Below, piece by piece: positions 25,213 through 37,617 of a stretch of 64,000 nt of DNA. A program made the translations under genes and the position numbers. The stretch is from assembly GCF_003233845.1 (NCBI RefSeq), contig NZ_QKRB01000053.1:1-64000 (forward strand). Reading direction: 5' to 3'. The DNA comes from Paenibacillus sambharensis (lineage in GTDB: Bacteria > Bacillota > Bacilli > Paenibacillales > Paenibacillaceae). A model generated the notes under the pieces. That model saw only the letters and a list, made by a program, of their open reading frames with translations, made no database searches and was not told the DNA's origin. How positions within the stretch are numbered: position 1 is the first letter of the stretch; every line of letters begins with the position of its first letter.

Positions 25213-25695
25213 TCAAGCTTTGCGCAGCGAGCTCATCAAATCCCCGGGCGTAAATTGGCTTTTGAACCCGTAAGAAGCTTCGGGCTGTATTCCGTCCGCA
25301 TAGCCGATCCTGAATACCGTTACACGCTTGACATTCAGACAGGCGCTTATACCGTCTGGAACATACAGGCGGAGCGGACCAGATGCGCCCAGATCCTGCC
25401 CGTTGACGGCATAAACAACCGCCGCCCGCCTCAGCTGTGACCAGGGGATAACCGCCTCGAAGGAATCCGCCGCCTCTACCTGCAGGTGGGTTGGTTCAGG
25501 GCTTCCTTCGCGATCAAGGCCTTGCTTGGCCGCCCAGGCCCTATACCAGTCAAGCCAGTCGAAGGCATCCCCCGCCGCTTCCGGAACCCTGTCAGCTGCA
25601 GGAAAGGTTCTCCCCGCATCAATTGCCATCGCTTCCGCTGTAGCAGTAACAGCATCTTGGCCAAAATGTTCAATCCTAATACTACGGGGATGCAT
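25213..25695 (-). CDS. Possible molybdopterin-binding-domain protein
   Basis: About 160 residues from the ATG at 25695 (AAGGAG ten bases upstream); the frame stays open to 25830 but that would overlap moaA. The second half, FEAVIPWSQLRRAAVVYAVN then GPLRLYVPDG, resembles the oxidoreductase molybdopterin-binding (sulfite oxidase-like) fold. I see no Cys at the position that ligates Mo in sulfite oxidases. It follows moaA directly, which supports a molybdenum link. Activity cannot be claimed. Confidence 0.55.
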   Translation of the reverse strand: MHPRSIRIEHFGQDAVTATAEAMAIDAGRTFPAADRVPEAAGDAFDWLDWYRAWAAKQGLDREGSPEPTHLQVEAADSFEAVIPWSQLRRAAVVYAVNGQDLGASGPLRLYVPDGISACLNVKRVTVFRIGYADGIQPEASYGFKSQFTPGDLMSSLRKA

Positions 25696-25750
25696 CCTCT
25701 CACGTCTCCTTTGCCTTTCCTTGTCCTCTGAAAATCTGTTCTTGCGGAAG

Positions 25751-26764
25751 TCATCCGCCAATCTGAGACATTCTTCTTTCCGTAGGGTTATGGCTTTGCG
25801 CCTGGTCAGCAAGCTTGGCGGCCATTTCATGGTTCTCGGGCTTTAGGTCCAAGGCCTTCAAGAACAGCTTGCGCAGAGCTTGCTCGTCTCCGGCAGCAGG
25901 CCGTACGTTAAGCTCATCCATCCAGTAGAGGCATGGCTGCAGATGGCCGTCAGCAGTCAGCCGCAGACGGTTGCAGCGGGAGCAGAACTGATCGCTGACC
26001 GGATGAATTAATCCGAACGAGCCCTTGCCTCCAGTAAGCTGCCAGTCCTCCGACGGGCCGTTGCCCCTGACATCCTCTCTCCGCTCCATATCAAAACCCT
26101 CTGCACGCGCCTTCTCCAATACAGCTGACAAGGGAAGGTAGTGCTTCCGCCAGTTGTCATCGGCATGGCCGATCGGCATATATTCAATGAACCGGACATG
26201 AAGCGGCTGTTCATAGGCCAGCTTCAGAAAAGCCGGGATCTCATCCTCGTTAACCCCTTTAAGCAGTACGCAGTTTAGCTTAATAGGATCGAATCCGACT
26301 CGCCCTGCCGCCTCAATTCCTTCAAACACCCGCTTAAGATCGCCTCTGCGGGCAATTAACCGAAACCGGGCTGGATCGAGAGTGTCCAGGCTGATATTCA
26401 CACGGGTCAGGCCTGCTTGCTTAAGCGCCTCAGCTTGTGCCGCAAGCAGCATCCCATTCGTTGTAAGTGCAATATCATGAATGCCCGGAATCGCAGCAAG
26501 GCGGCTGATAAGTGAATCTAACCCTGGTCTGACCAAGGGCTCCCCGCCCGTGATTCTAAGCTTGGTAATTCCCATGGAAGCAGCGGTCTTGACGACAGAC
26601 TCTATCTCGTCATATGTCAGCAGGCTGGAAGGTTCGGCGAATGGTACACCTTCTTCGGGCATGCAGTACATACACCTTAAGTTGCAGCGGTCTGTTACGG
26701 AAATACGCAGGTAGTTGTGCACGCGTCCGAAGCGGTCCTTTAACTGTGATGTCATCGTCCGCAC
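25751..26764 (-). CDS. moaA: GTP 3',8-cyclase MoaA
   Basis: A 337-residue radical SAM enzyme for the first step of molybdenum cofactor synthesis (GTP to 3',8-cyclo-GTP). It has the N-terminal cluster motif CNLRCMYC, LRITGGEPL, and the C-terminal second-cluster motif CSRCNRLRLTADGHLQPC. It ends in the family's Gly-Gly. It is divergent from the moaD-moaE fusion gene over 91 bases. That gap contains the inverted repeat GTTTAA-CA-TTAAAC (26785-26798), a possible operator. Confidence 0.95.
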   Translation of the reverse strand: MRTMTSQLKDRFGRVHNYLRISVTDRCNLRCMYCMPEEGVPFAEPSSLLTYDEIESVVKTAASMGITKLRITGGEPLVRPGLDSLISRLAAIPGIHDIALTTNGMLLAAQAEALKQAGLTRVNISLDTLDPARFRLIARRGDLKRVFEGIEAAGRVGFDPIKLNCVLLKGVNEDEIPAFLKLAYEQPLHVRFIEYMPIGHADDNWRKHYLPLSAVLEKARAEGFDMERREDVRGNGPSEDWQLTGGKGSFGLIHPVSDQFCSRCNRLRLTADGHLQPCLYWMDELNVRPAAGDEQALRKLFLKALDLKPENHEMAAKLADQAQSHNPTERRMSQIGG

Positions 26765-26855
26765 CCCTTTCTGTCTTCCTCCTAGTTTAACATTAAACCA
26801 TAAAATATGATATGCTTATCCCATTGAAACCAGCAAATATGTGAGGTAATCTGCC

Positions 26856-27593
26856 ATGAAAAAACAATGGAACATCCAATTGTTCGCCGGCCTGGCTGAG
26901 CGAATCGGTACCCAGTCACTGACGATAGAGAACGAGGCCTCTTCCCTTACCGCCAGCAGGCTTAAAGCACTCCTCATACATATATACCCTGAGCACGAGG
27001 AACTGCTGCGCGTCTCTTTTGCCGCATGTAACCAGCAGTACGCACCAGATGACGCAATCCTGAACCACACGGATGAGATTGCCCTGCTTCCGCCGGTCTC
27101 AGGCGGCGAGGATACAGAAATTATGGCTGGCAGTACGGCTATGCCCGATGAGCGGTTCAGTCTGACCGAGCTGCCCCTGAATGCAGAGCAGACAGCCTCT
27201 TATGTCATGTCGCCGAACCACGGGGCATCACTTGTATTTATCGGCACTACACGGGAATGGACCGGTGAGCAGCAAACCGTGCACCTGTCTTATGAAGCTT
27301 ATGCGCCCATGGCACTAAAGACCATGCGCCAAATCGGAGAGGAGATCAATGCTCGCTGGCCCGGCACACTGACTGCGATTGCCCACCGGCTTGGTATTGT
27401 GGAAATCGGGGAGGCAAGCGTAGTCATTGCCGTTTCCTCCCCGCACCGGAATGCCTGCTATGAAGCAAGCCGCTATGCAATCGACCGCCTGAAGCAGATT
27501 GTTCCCATCTGGAAGAAGGAAATCTGGGAGGACGGCTCCGAATGGAAGGGTCATCAGCAGGGACCCTGGGATCCGACGGCGCCGTCAACCTGA
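26856..27593 (+). CDS. Fused molybdopterin synthase MoaD-MoaE
   Basis: A 245-residue fusion. Residues 1-84 form a ubiquitin-like MoaD ending in LLPPVSGG. Residues 100-240 form MoaE (GASLVFIGTTREWTGEQ, YEAYAPMALKTM, AIAHRLGIVEIGEASVVIAVSSPHRNACYEA, VPIWKKEIWEDGSEW). MoaD needs a free C-terminal Gly-Gly to be adenylated and thiocarboxylated, yet here the Gly-Gly (83-84) is internal, so cleavage after it is expected. This is known for the similar MoaX fusion of Mycobacterium tuberculosis. The putative activating enzyme MoeB is encoded next. Confidence 0.92.
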   Translation: MKKQWNIQLFAGLAERIGTQSLTIENEASSLTASRLKALLIHIYPEHEELLRVSFAACNQQYAPDDAILNHTDEIALLPPVSGGEDTEIMAGSTAMPDERFSLTELPLNAEQTASYVMSPNHGASLVFIGTTREWTGEQQTVHLSYEAYAPMALKTMRQIGEEINARWPGTLTAIAHRLGIVEIGEASVVIAVSSPHRNACYEASRYAIDRLKQIVPIWKKEIWEDGSEWKGHQQGPWDPTAPST

Positions 27594-27615
27594 TACAATG
27601 AAGCAGGAGGACATC

Positions 27616-28665
27616 ATGATGAACCACAGGATACCCGATGAAGTCCGTTATGCCCGGCAAATCCGGTTCAAGCCCCTCGCCGTGGACGGGCAATCTCTTA
27701 TTACGGCATCCAAGGTCGCTGTAGTCGGCATGGGGGCGCTCGGCTGTGTGATTGCCCAGCACCTTGCCAGAGGAGGTGCCGGTTACCTCCGTCTGATTGA
27801 CCGGGATATTGTAGAAGCGAGCAATCTGCAAAGACAGATTCTTTATGATGAAGATGATGTGTACGCAGTCATGCCCAAGGCACAGGCTGCCGCCAGACGG
27901 CTGAAGGCAGCCAACAGCTCCATTCAAGTGGATGCCATGGTTGAGGATTTAACACCAGCCAATGCTGAAGAGCTTCTGAAGGGCGTTGACCTGATTCTCG
28001 ACGGCACCGACAACTTTAGCACCCGTTACCTGATCAATGACTATTCGGTCAAGCATGGCATACCCTGGATTTACGGGGGAGCTGTCGGGTCCGGCGGCAT
28101 GATGATGGCCATCCGCCCTGGCAGTACTCCCTGTTACCGCTGCTTGTTCCCTGCGGCACCGGCCCCCGGAACGACAGATACATGCGAGACCGCCGGTGTC
28201 TTGTCGCCTGCCATCGATATGGCTGCCAGCCTTCAGACAGCAGAGGCATTCAAGCTTCTGTCCGGCAGAAGCGACAAGCTGCACGGCAGCCTGATCCAGT
28301 TTGATATCTGGGACACCGGGATGACACAGCTTAAGATCTCTGACTCCAAGCGTGCAGATTGTCCGTGCTGCGGCCTGCACCATTATGAATTCCTAGAACC
28401 GGATGAGGCTCATCCAGCCGTGGAAGCGCTCTGCGGCCGCAGCAGCGTTCAGCTCACGCCCGCAGTTCCCATGCGGCTTAATCTAGACGAGTTGGCCAGC
28501 CGGCTGCAGGCTGCTGGAACCGTGGAACGCAACCCCTATCTCCTGAAGCTGCTGCTTCCGAATGATCAGTCACTTGTCCTCTTTCCGGATGGAAGGGCAC
28601 TGATCCAAGGGACCAATGACCCAGATCAAGCAAGGCGCCTATATACCCGGATTATGGCTCCTTGA
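27616..28665 (+). CDS. moeB: Molybdopterin-synthase adenylyltransferase MoeB (ThiF family)
   Basis: About 349 residues of E1-like enzyme. The ATP loop is VAVVGMGALGCVIAQHLARGG. LIDRDIVEASNLQRQ and DGTDNFSTRYLIND follow, and the zinc pairs are CYRC and CPCC. A C-terminal extension of about 80 residues (CGRSSVQLTP) is common in Bacillales homologues. It would adenylate the MoaD C-terminus; a ThiS role cannot be excluded. AGGAGG precedes two adjacent ATGs (27616 and 27619), either of which could be the start. It lies 22 bases after moaDE in the same direction. Confidence 0.88.
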   Translation: MMNHRIPDEVRYARQIRFKPLAVDGQSLITASKVAVVGMGALGCVIAQHLARGGAGYLRLIDRDIVEASNLQRQILYDEDDVYAVMPKAQAAARRLKAANSSIQVDAMVEDLTPANAEELLKGVDLILDGTDNFSTRYLINDYSVKHGIPWIYGGAVGSGGMMMAIRPGSTPCYRCLFPAAPAPGTTDTCETAGVLSPAIDMAASLQTAEAFKLLSGRSDKLHGSLIQFDIWDTGMTQLKISDSKRADCPCCGLHHYEFLEPDEAHPAVEALCGRSSVQLTPAVPMRLNLDELASRLQAAGTVERNPYLLKLLLPNDQSLVLFPDGRALIQGTNDPDQARRLYTRIMAP

Positions 28666-28791
28666 AACATTTTATCATTCAAAAGACTTATAATGTCATG
28701 ATTTAGACACATTTCTATTATACCAACTATTGTAAGGATAGAAAATACCTGATAATATGAGGCTAAAAACCTATACTTCCAGAGGTGGATA

Positions 28792-29841
28792 ATGCGCGCA
28801 CACATCATGGATCTACAACCGGGAGACAAGCTGGCCCAGGACGTATTCAATAACTTCGGGTTGAACGTGTTATCTCAGGGAACGGTACTTAATGATCGGG
28901 AAATTTCCAGACTATTGCAGCACCAGATTGATTATGTGGACATCGAAGAGCGAATAGAGCCTGGCTTACCGGATTCATCGCAGAACTCCAATCATCATGG
29001 GGCAGACAAGCTGCTCCCGGTATTCGAAGATGCGCTGCAGGGAATTAGTGAACTGTTCGTGAACGCAATGGCAGAAGGCAAGGTTCAGTCCGAGGATGTG
29101 GATCGTACATTCACTCCCCTCGTCGAAGGCTGTCGTACAGAGAAGGATGTTGTATCCCTGCTGGTCGCCTTAAACGACAAAGACGATTATACCTGCCAGC
29201 ATTCTGTACAGGTCGGCATGATCTCCTACTACATTGCCGGATGGATGGGCTACAGTGAGGAAGAGGCTCAGCAGGTCGGTAAGGCCGGCTTCCTGCATGA
29301 TATCGGCAAATGCCGGATCGATTATCAAATCCTCAATAAGCCTGGCAAGCTTACAGAGGAAGAGTTCGAGACCGTTAAACAGCACACGCTTCATGGAGAA
29401 GAAATTTTGCGGGAATCCCTTGAAGACGAGATGTATGCGCTGGTTGCCCTTCAGCATCACGAGCGTTTTGACGGTAGCGGCTATCCACATGGCTTGAAGG
29501 GTGAAGAGATTATTCCCGCCGCGAGAATTGTAGCTATCGCCGATATCTACAGTGCAATGATTTCGTCTCGTGTCTACCAGGAGAAGCAGGACTTGCTGCA
29601 TGTCCTCAACGAACTGTACGAGCTCAGCTTTCACAAGCTGGACCCCATCATTACCCAGACATTCATCAAGAATATGATTCCTAACTTTATCGGGAAGAAG
29701 GTCGAGCTTGAAACCGGGGAAACCGGCACGATCGTAATGACCAATCCAAGCGATTTCTTCCGTCCGCTGATTCAGGTTGGCGAGGAATTTATCGATATAT
29801 CCCGCAAGCCCGATAAAGGAATCAAAGATATTCAGCTCTAA
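28792..29841 (+). CDS. HD-GYP domain protein, probable c-di-GMP phosphodiesterase (second copy)
   Basis: A 349-residue paralogue of the protein at 22357. It has an N-terminal module (LQPGDKLAQDVFNNFGLNVL), HDIGKCRID in the HD part, and a complete HHERFDGSGYPHG, so c-di-GMP hydrolysis is expected. The C-terminal module ELETGETGTIVMTNPSDFFRP matches that of its paralogue. It has about 125 bases of AT-rich leader and a strong terminator, so it is probably a single-gene unit. Confidence 0.88.
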   Translation: MRAHIMDLQPGDKLAQDVFNNFGLNVLSQGTVLNDREISRLLQHQIDYVDIEERIEPGLPDSSQNSNHHGADKLLPVFEDALQGISELFVNAMAEGKVQSEDVDRTFTPLVEGCRTEKDVVSLLVALNDKDDYTCQHSVQVGMISYYIAGWMGYSEEEAQQVGKAGFLHDIGKCRIDYQILNKPGKLTEEEFETVKQHTLHGEEILRESLEDEMYALVALQHHERFDGSGYPHGLKGEEIIPAARIVAIADIYSAMISSRVYQEKQDLLHVLNELYELSFHKLDPIITQTFIKNMIPNFIGKKVELETGETGTIVMTNPSDFFRPLIQVGEEFIDISRKPDKGIKDIQL

Positions 29842-29864
29842 TAGATACGATGCAAGAAAACACA

Positions 29865-29922
29865 CAAGGGATGTTGATCACGAGCGAGCCACATGGCCGC
29901 CAGATCAACATCCCTTGTTTTT
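29865..29922 (+). terminator. Terminator of the second HD-GYP gene
   Basis: A 15-bp perfect stem (29865-29879 with 29903-29917) is followed by TTTTTAT on the plus strand. Confidence 0.9.
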
Positions 29923-29936
29923 ATAATGATGTTCCC

Positions 29937-31115
29937 TTAGGGAAGACGTTTGGAGTAAAGATAGGTGTCCTTCCAGTACTTCTTATTGATATCCGTGACT
30001 TGAACACCGTCCTTAGGCATCGGGCTGGAGTGGATCATCTTCTGAGCGCCCATATAGATACCGACATGGCCAACGGTTTTATTACTCTTGAATCTGCCCG
30101 GCACATAAAAATACAACAGATCCCCTACTCGCAGCTGGTTTCGGGAGACATTCGTGCCCAGTTTCGCCTGTTCTCTTGCCGTCCGGGGCAGCGTGTAGCC
30201 CGCCTTCTTGTAAACATACTGTACATAAGACGAACAGTCAAAACGCTTGGTCCGTGCGAATGGGCCAGCCCCGAATTTATAAGGAACGCCCAGATGCTTC
30301 CTGGCTTCATCCACAACGGCGACCGCATTCTTCATAGCCGGCATGGCATCATCGCCATATACTCCAATGCCTTGAGCCGATGGCTCCGCATCACTCATTG
30401 CCGGCAAGCCCGCCTCCTGCTGAGCGCCCGGCTTCTTTGCCGGGTCAGCTGGATCATCCGCAAAACCTTGATCTGCCCCAGGATCTGCAGGCAGCGGCTG
30501 CGGGAAGATCGCCACACGTTCATTGTCCATGGTGAACACGGCTTCCTTGTTAAACAGCTGCTTGAGCGAATCAGCCGGGATCAGCATTCTATCCTCCCGC
30601 TTCACAACGGGACTGTTTAATTGGATTTCCCGGCCCTCTTGCACAACGATTGCCGATTGGGCACGCAGTTTAAGTACAGGATCATGGTCACCGATCCACA
30701 GCTCGGTATTATTTTTATCCTTCTCCATGACGGCCTGGAAACCGATTAAGCCCGCCAATTTAGCCGCATCCGCATAGAGAGTGCCCTCGATCTTCTCGAG
30801 CTCTACGACGGCTTGGCCATTCTCCAGCATCAAAGCTTCGTTGCTGCCGGCAACCTTCTGTTCAATCATGCCAGTCTGCTGCGGCGTATCCTGCGTACTG
30901 CCCCCGTGATGCTTGTTATCACTTGCCTGCTGCTTCTTCTGCGTTCCTGCCGACTGCTGCTTCTGTCCTCCTGCGGACTGCTGCTTCTGCCCGCCACCGC
31001 CGCCAGTCTGCTGGGCCTTCTGGTTGCCTCCTCCGGCTGCACAACCCGTTACACTTGCAGCCGTCAAACTGGCAGCCAGAACAATGGCTGCAATTCTATA
31101 CCTTGTCGATACCAT
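29937..31115 (-). CDS. NlpC/P60 (C40) cell-wall peptidase lipoprotein
   Basis: A 392-residue exported lipoprotein. The signal peptide ends in the lipobox VTGC (Cys near residue 25). Then comes a Gln/Ser/Gly-rich linker with repeated QKQQSAGG. A beta-rich domain (about 90-200) of the copper-amine-oxidase-N type follows, and a C-terminal NlpC/P60 domain with RFDCSSYVQYVYKKAGY (catalytic Cys) and GHVGIYMG (catalytic His). It probably cleaves peptidoglycan stem peptides at the outer membrane face of the cell. GGGAGG lies upstream of the ATG. Confidence 0.88.
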   Translation of the reverse strand: MVSTRYRIAAIVLAASLTAASVTGCAAGGGNQKAQQTGGGGGQKQQSAGGQKQQSAGTQKKQQASDNKHHGGSTQDTPQQTGMIEQKVAGSNEALMLENGQAVVELEKIEGTLYADAAKLAGLIGFQAVMEKDKNNTELWIGDHDPVLKLRAQSAIVVQEGREIQLNSPVVKREDRMLIPADSLKQLFNKEAVFTMDNERVAIFPQPLPADPGADQGFADDPADPAKKPGAQQEAGLPAMSDAEPSAQGIGVYGDDAMPAMKNAVAVVDEARKHLGVPYKFGAGPFARTKRFDCSSYVQYVYKKAGYTLPRTAREQAKLGTNVSRNQLRVGDLLYFYVPGRFKSNKTVGHVGIYMGAQKMIHSSPMPKDGVQVTDINKKYWKDTYLYSKRLP

Positions 31116-31224
31116 GCGCTATTCATCCTCCCGTGAAGGTTCCGTTACCTTCTTTAGGATGGATTAGCGGGTGCAGAACTATGCAGATGCACAGCATATA
31201 ATCATCCCTGCTCACTAAAAGAAT

Positions 31225-31240
31225 CCCGCCTGCTGGCGGG
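31225..31240 (-). terminator. Terminator after the 138-residue gene
   Basis: CCCGCC (31225-31230) pairs with GGCGGG (31235-31240) over a 4-base loop; on the minus strand ATTCTTTTAG follows. Confidence 0.65.
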
Positions 31241-31261
31241 ACATTTGGAAAGTATAGCTGT

Positions 31262-31678
31262 TTACTGACCAATCAGCCATTCTTTTAATTGGACACTTCT
31301 ATTGCTCTGCGCTAATTTCTCTAGCAGCTCACGTGTGTCCCAATAAAAGATAGGTTTTTCTTTTCGTTGATATTCTTTGATAAAACGATCAAATTCTTCA
31401 AAGGTCAGTTCGATATGATCCACATTGAAGTAGGCCTTCGTGTTATGAAGGATATTCCGAACTTCGGAATTGTCCGGTTCAGGGTGTAAATGAATAGAGA
31501 ACAGTAGACTAAGATTTGTTATAAAATGCTGATCTTCTCTGCTTAACTCGTTCTCCAAACACCATTTATCGAAAGGCGATAATTCTTCTCCGTACAGTTC
31601 CAGCATTCTTGACTTCCACTCCGAAAGCACTTCAATTCGTTTTTCGAGTCTCTCTACTTTGAAGTCATCCATCTGCAT
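31262..31678 (-). CDS. Unknown helical protein in an AT-rich patch
   Basis: A 138-residue acidic, mostly helical protein. It starts with the heptad-like DDFKVERLEKRIEVLSEWKS and continues SPFDKWCLENELSREDQHF, which faintly recalls DUF1878 (YhaI-like) proteins. GAGGGG precedes the ATG. The base composition is clearly more AT-rich than neighbouring genes. It lies 20 bases downstream of a frameshifted secreted-protein gene on the same strand. Pairing as toxin and immunity protein is one idea, not shown by any motif I can name. Confidence 0.55.
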   Translation of the reverse strand: MQMDDFKVERLEKRIEVLSEWKSRMLELYGEELSPFDKWCLENELSREDQHFITNLSLLFSIHLHPEPDNSEVRNILHNTKAYFNVDHIELTFEEFDRFIKEYQRKEKPIFYWDTRELLEKLAQSNRSVQLKEWLIGQ

Positions 31679-31699
31679 AGTTCCCCTCGTTGAAAATAA

Positions 31700-32175
31700 T
31701 TAGAGTAAAATCTTGCTTCCGTAATAGATAAGCCACTCTACAACTTGTCCAATTGATTGAGCTGTCTCTTTGCCAACTACACCTCTTAACTCTCTTATGA
31801 TTGCATCCTTTGCTCCTGCAGCAATCTCTCTAGTTGTAAGATCTACTGCATAAAGATACTCATCAAGCACAGAAAAAATCTTCTTATTCTGCTTTAATAC
31901 TGCTGCAACTGTATCTTCATCAAACACTGCTTCAAGAGCCCATCGTGTAACTGGATTGTCGATAACCTTTTCGAGTGCTTTAATAGCTACTTCCACAGCC
32001 TTCACTTTTACCCCTTGCGCTTCAATAATTCCAGCACCTTGGTCTAACTCCTTGTTTTTCTCATGTAATATTGAGGCATTGGAGCAGAAGACGCTGCGAA
32101 AGCCGATAGTGGTGAGAATGCTGCCATCAGAATTGATAAATCCAGAGTTCCAACAATCCATTTTCGAAATTTCAT
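31700..32175 (-). pseudogene. Frameshifted secreted protein of unknown function
   Basis: Two frames join into one sensible protein. From the ATG at 32175 a clear signal peptide is read (MKFRK, WIVGTLDLSILMAAFSPLSA, cleavage near AFA-AS), but this frame stops at 32044. The other frame runs on as KNKELDQGAGIIEAQGVKVK to a stop at 31700. Adding one base to the T-run at 32055-32059 (A-run on the coding strand) would restore a single frame of about 158 residues. It is either a recent slippage mutation or a sequencing error. The mature part is helical and not recognised. Confidence 0.65.
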
Positions 32176-32275
32176 CTTACATCAAAATCCTAATATGGAA
32201 TTTATATACATCAGATATATACTATATCTTTTATGTCGAAGTAAGAGAAAAATTGTAGATAGAGGTTAAGATATT

Positions 32276-32323
32276 ATAAAAAAGAACCTACAGGACCCCA
32301 CGATTGGTGTAAGGTCCTGCAGG
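32276..32323 (-). terminator. Terminator of the suf operon
   Basis: CCTACAGGACC (32287-32297) pairs with GGTCCTGCAGG (32313-32323) with one mismatch; on the minus strand TTCTTTTTTAT follows. It lies just after sufB. Confidence 0.85.
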
Positions 32324-32343
32324 CACATATGCTGAACTGTTTA

Positions 32344-33741
32344 TTAACCGATACTGCCTTCCATCTCGAACTTGATGAGACGGTTCATCTCTACGGCATA
32401 CTCCATTGGAAGTTCTTTCGTGAACGGCTCAATGAAGCCCATTACGATCATTTGCGTCGCTTCGTCCTCGGTCAGTCCGCGGCTCATCAGGTAGAACAGC
32501 TGGTCCTCGGATACCTTGGAAACGGTCGCTTCATGCTCAAGTGTAATATTGTCATTCATGATCTCGTTATAAGGAATCGTATCCGACGTGGACTGATTAT
32601 CCAGGATCAGGGTATCACACTTGATGTTTGCCTTGGCGCCGTCAGAGTTGCGTCCGAACGATGCAAGACCACGGTAGGACACTTTACCGCCATGCTTACT
32701 GATCGACTTGGATACAATCGTAGATGTCGTATCAGGTGCCAGGTGGATCATCTTAGCACCAGCGTCCTGATGCTGGCCTTTGCCGGCAACAGCGATGGAG
32801 AGAACCATCCCCTTGGCGCCACGGCCGCGGAGCACGACAGCCGGATATTTCATCGTCAGCTTCGAGCCGATGTTGCCATCCACCCATTCCATCGTTGCAT
32901 TCTCATCCGCAACAGCACGCTTGGTAACAAGGTTATAGATGTTCGGCGCCCAGTTCTGAATCGTCGTATAGCGAACGCGTGCGTTCTTCTTTACGATAAT
33001 TTCCACTACCGCACTGTGCAGTGAGTTGGTACTGTAGATCGGCGCAGTACAGCCCTCTACGTAATGCACGAAGCTGTCTTCATCTGCGATGATCAGCGTA
33101 CGCTCGAACTGGCCCATGTTTTCGGAGTTAATCCGGAAATACGCCTGCAGAGGAACCTCGCATTTTACACCCTTTGGCACATAGATGAAGCTGCCTCCGG
33201 ACCAAACTGCGCTGTTCAATGCAGCAAACTTGTTGTCATTTGGCGGTATAACGGTACCGAAGTGCTCGCGGAAAATTTCCGGATGCTCACGCAGTGCAGT
33301 GTCGGTATCCATGAAAATAACACCCTGCTTCTCCAAATCCTCCTGCATGCTGTGGTAAACAACCTCGGATTCATACTGCGCAGAAACACCGGCAAGGAAC
33401 TTCTGTTCCGCTTCAGGGATACCCAGCTTGTCGAAGGTTTCCTTGATCTCGGTCGGTACTTCCTCCCACGTCTTACCCTGCTTCTCGGAAGGCTTAACAT
33501 AATACTGAATATCATTGAAATCCAGCTCATCCAGGTCGCCGCCCCAGCGAGGCATCTCCATCTTGTTGAACTGCTCCAGCGATTTCAGCCTGAAATCAAG
33601 CATCCATTCGGGTTCATTCTTCATTTGGGAAATTGTCTTTACAATCTCCGGTGTAAGACCTTTGCCTGATTGGAAAACGGACTTATGCTCATCACGGAAA
33701 CCATATTTGTACTCTTCGAGTTCCGGGGCTTTCTTGGCCAT
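32344..33741 (-). CDS. sufB: Fe-S cluster assembly scaffold SufB
   Basis: A 465-residue protein with the SufB pattern: [69 protein letters not shown] and [17 protein letters not shown], ending [22 protein letters not shown]. It forms the scaffold with SufC and SufD. AAGGAGG lies eight bases before the ATG. It is the last gene of the sufCDSUB operon and is followed by a terminator. Confidence 0.96.
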   Translation of the reverse strand: MAKKAPELEEYKYGFRDEHKSVFQSGKGLTPEIVKTISQMKNEPEWMLDFRLKSLEQFNKMEMPRWGGDLDELDFNDIQYYVKPSEKQGKTWEEVPTEIKETFDKLGIPEAEQKFLAGVSAQYESEVVYHSMQEDLEKQGVIFMDTDTALREHPEIFREHFGTVIPPNDNKFAALNSAVWSGGSFIYVPKGVKCEVPLQAYFRINSENMGQFERTLIIADEDSFVHYVEGCTAPIYSTNSLHSAVVEIIVKKNARVRYTTIQNWAPNIYNLVTKRAVADENATMEWVDGNIGSKLTMKYPAVVLRGRGAKGMVLSIAVAGKGQHQDAGAKMIHLAPDTTSTIVSKSISKHGGKVSYRGLASFGRNSDGAKANIKCDTLILDNQSTSDTIPYNEIMNDNITLEHEATVSKVSEDQLFYLMSRGLTEDEATQMIVMGFIEPFTKELPMEYAVEMNRLIKFEMEGSIG

Positions 33742-33799
33742 TACAAATTACCTCCTTAGTGTGAAGCACTGTCCCGCTATAGCTGCGGCTTCTCCAGGA

Positions 33800-36742
<2,943 letters not shown>

Positions 36743-36755
36743 CGCGCTCCCTTCG

Positions 36756-37535
36756 TTAAGCCTGGCCGACGGTCTCGTCGACGATGCCCAGTTCTTCTTT
36801 CACCCAATCGTAGCCTTCAGCCTCAAGGCGTTGTGCAAGCTCAGGTCCGCCGGATTTCACAATGCGGCCCTGCATCATAACGTGTACATAGTCAGGCGTA
36901 ATATAGTTCAGCAGGCGCTGATAGTGGGTAATAATCAGGAAACCGCGGTCTTCTGAACGCATGCTGTTTACGCCGTCTGCTACAATACGAAGTGCGTCAA
37001 TGTCAAGACCGGAGTCAATTTCATCGAGAATGACAATCTTCGGATCGAGCATCATCATCTGCAGAATTTCGTTCCGCTTCTTCTCACCGCCGGAGAAGCC
37101 TTCATTCAGGTAACGGTGTGCAAACTCGGGATTCATCTCAAGCTCCTTCATCTTGCCTTCCATCTGGCGAATGAACTTAATCAGAGAAATCTCGCTTCCT
37201 TCCTCACGGCGTGCGTTGATGGCGCTGCGCAGGAAGTCAGAGTTGGTTACACCCGCGATCTCGCTAGGATACTGCATAGCAAGGAACATGCCGGCACGCG
37301 CACGCTCATCTACTTCCATCTCCAGGACATCCTCGCCGTTCAGGAGTGCGGTACCACTGGTTACTTCATATTTGGGATGGCCCATGATCGCGGAAGCCAG
37401 CGTACTTTTGCCAGTACCGTTCGGTCCCATGATCGCGTGGATTTCGCCACCCTTGATTTCAATATTGATGCCTTTCAGAATTTCTTTTCCTTCGATGGCC
37501 GCCTTCAGGCCTTCAATCTTAAAATGTGTAGACAT
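36756..37535 (-). CDS. sufC: Fe-S cluster assembly ATPase SufC
   Basis: A 259-residue ABC ATPase: Walker [10 protein letters not shown], signature [11 protein letters not shown], Walker [13 protein letters not shown]. It energises the SufBCD scaffold. It is the first gene of the operon, with GGAAGGGG eight bases before the ATG. The upstream region (37536-37721) holds a direct repeat and a Fur/PerR-like box, listed separately. Confidence 0.95.
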   Translation of the reverse strand: MSTHFKIEGLKAAIEGKEILKGINIEIKGGEIHAIMGPNGTGKSTLASAIMGHPKYEVTSGTALLNGEDVLEMEVDERARAGMFLAMQYPSEIAGVTNSDFLRSAINARREEGSEISLIKFIRQMEGKMKELEMNPEFAHRYLNEGFSGGEKKRNEILQMMMLDPKIVILDEIDSGLDIDALRIVADGVNSMRSEDRGFLIITHYQRLLNYITPDYVHVMMQGRIVKSGGPELAQRLEAEGYDWVKEELGIVDETVGQA

Positions 37536-37617
37536 GGTCAGTCCCCTTCCAATATTATCATCAGCATCTCTTACTGCATCATGAGCCGTGGACTTGGCAC
37601 TGCATGCAATTGAGAGC

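Noticed and set aside
26765-26855. Molybdenum cofactor riboswitch between moaA and moaDE
   Set aside because: The gap is only 91 bases and too AT-rich and short to hold the known Moco motif; only a small inverted repeat is present.
29850-30620. 256-codon plus-strand frame
   Set aside because: Antisense to the NlpC/P60 lipoprotein gene, with no start signal or domain.
32329-33669. Plus-strand open frames of about 200-230 codons
   Set aside because: Antisense to sufB, a certain gene; low-complexity His/Leu/Arg-rich translations typical of reversed coding DNA.
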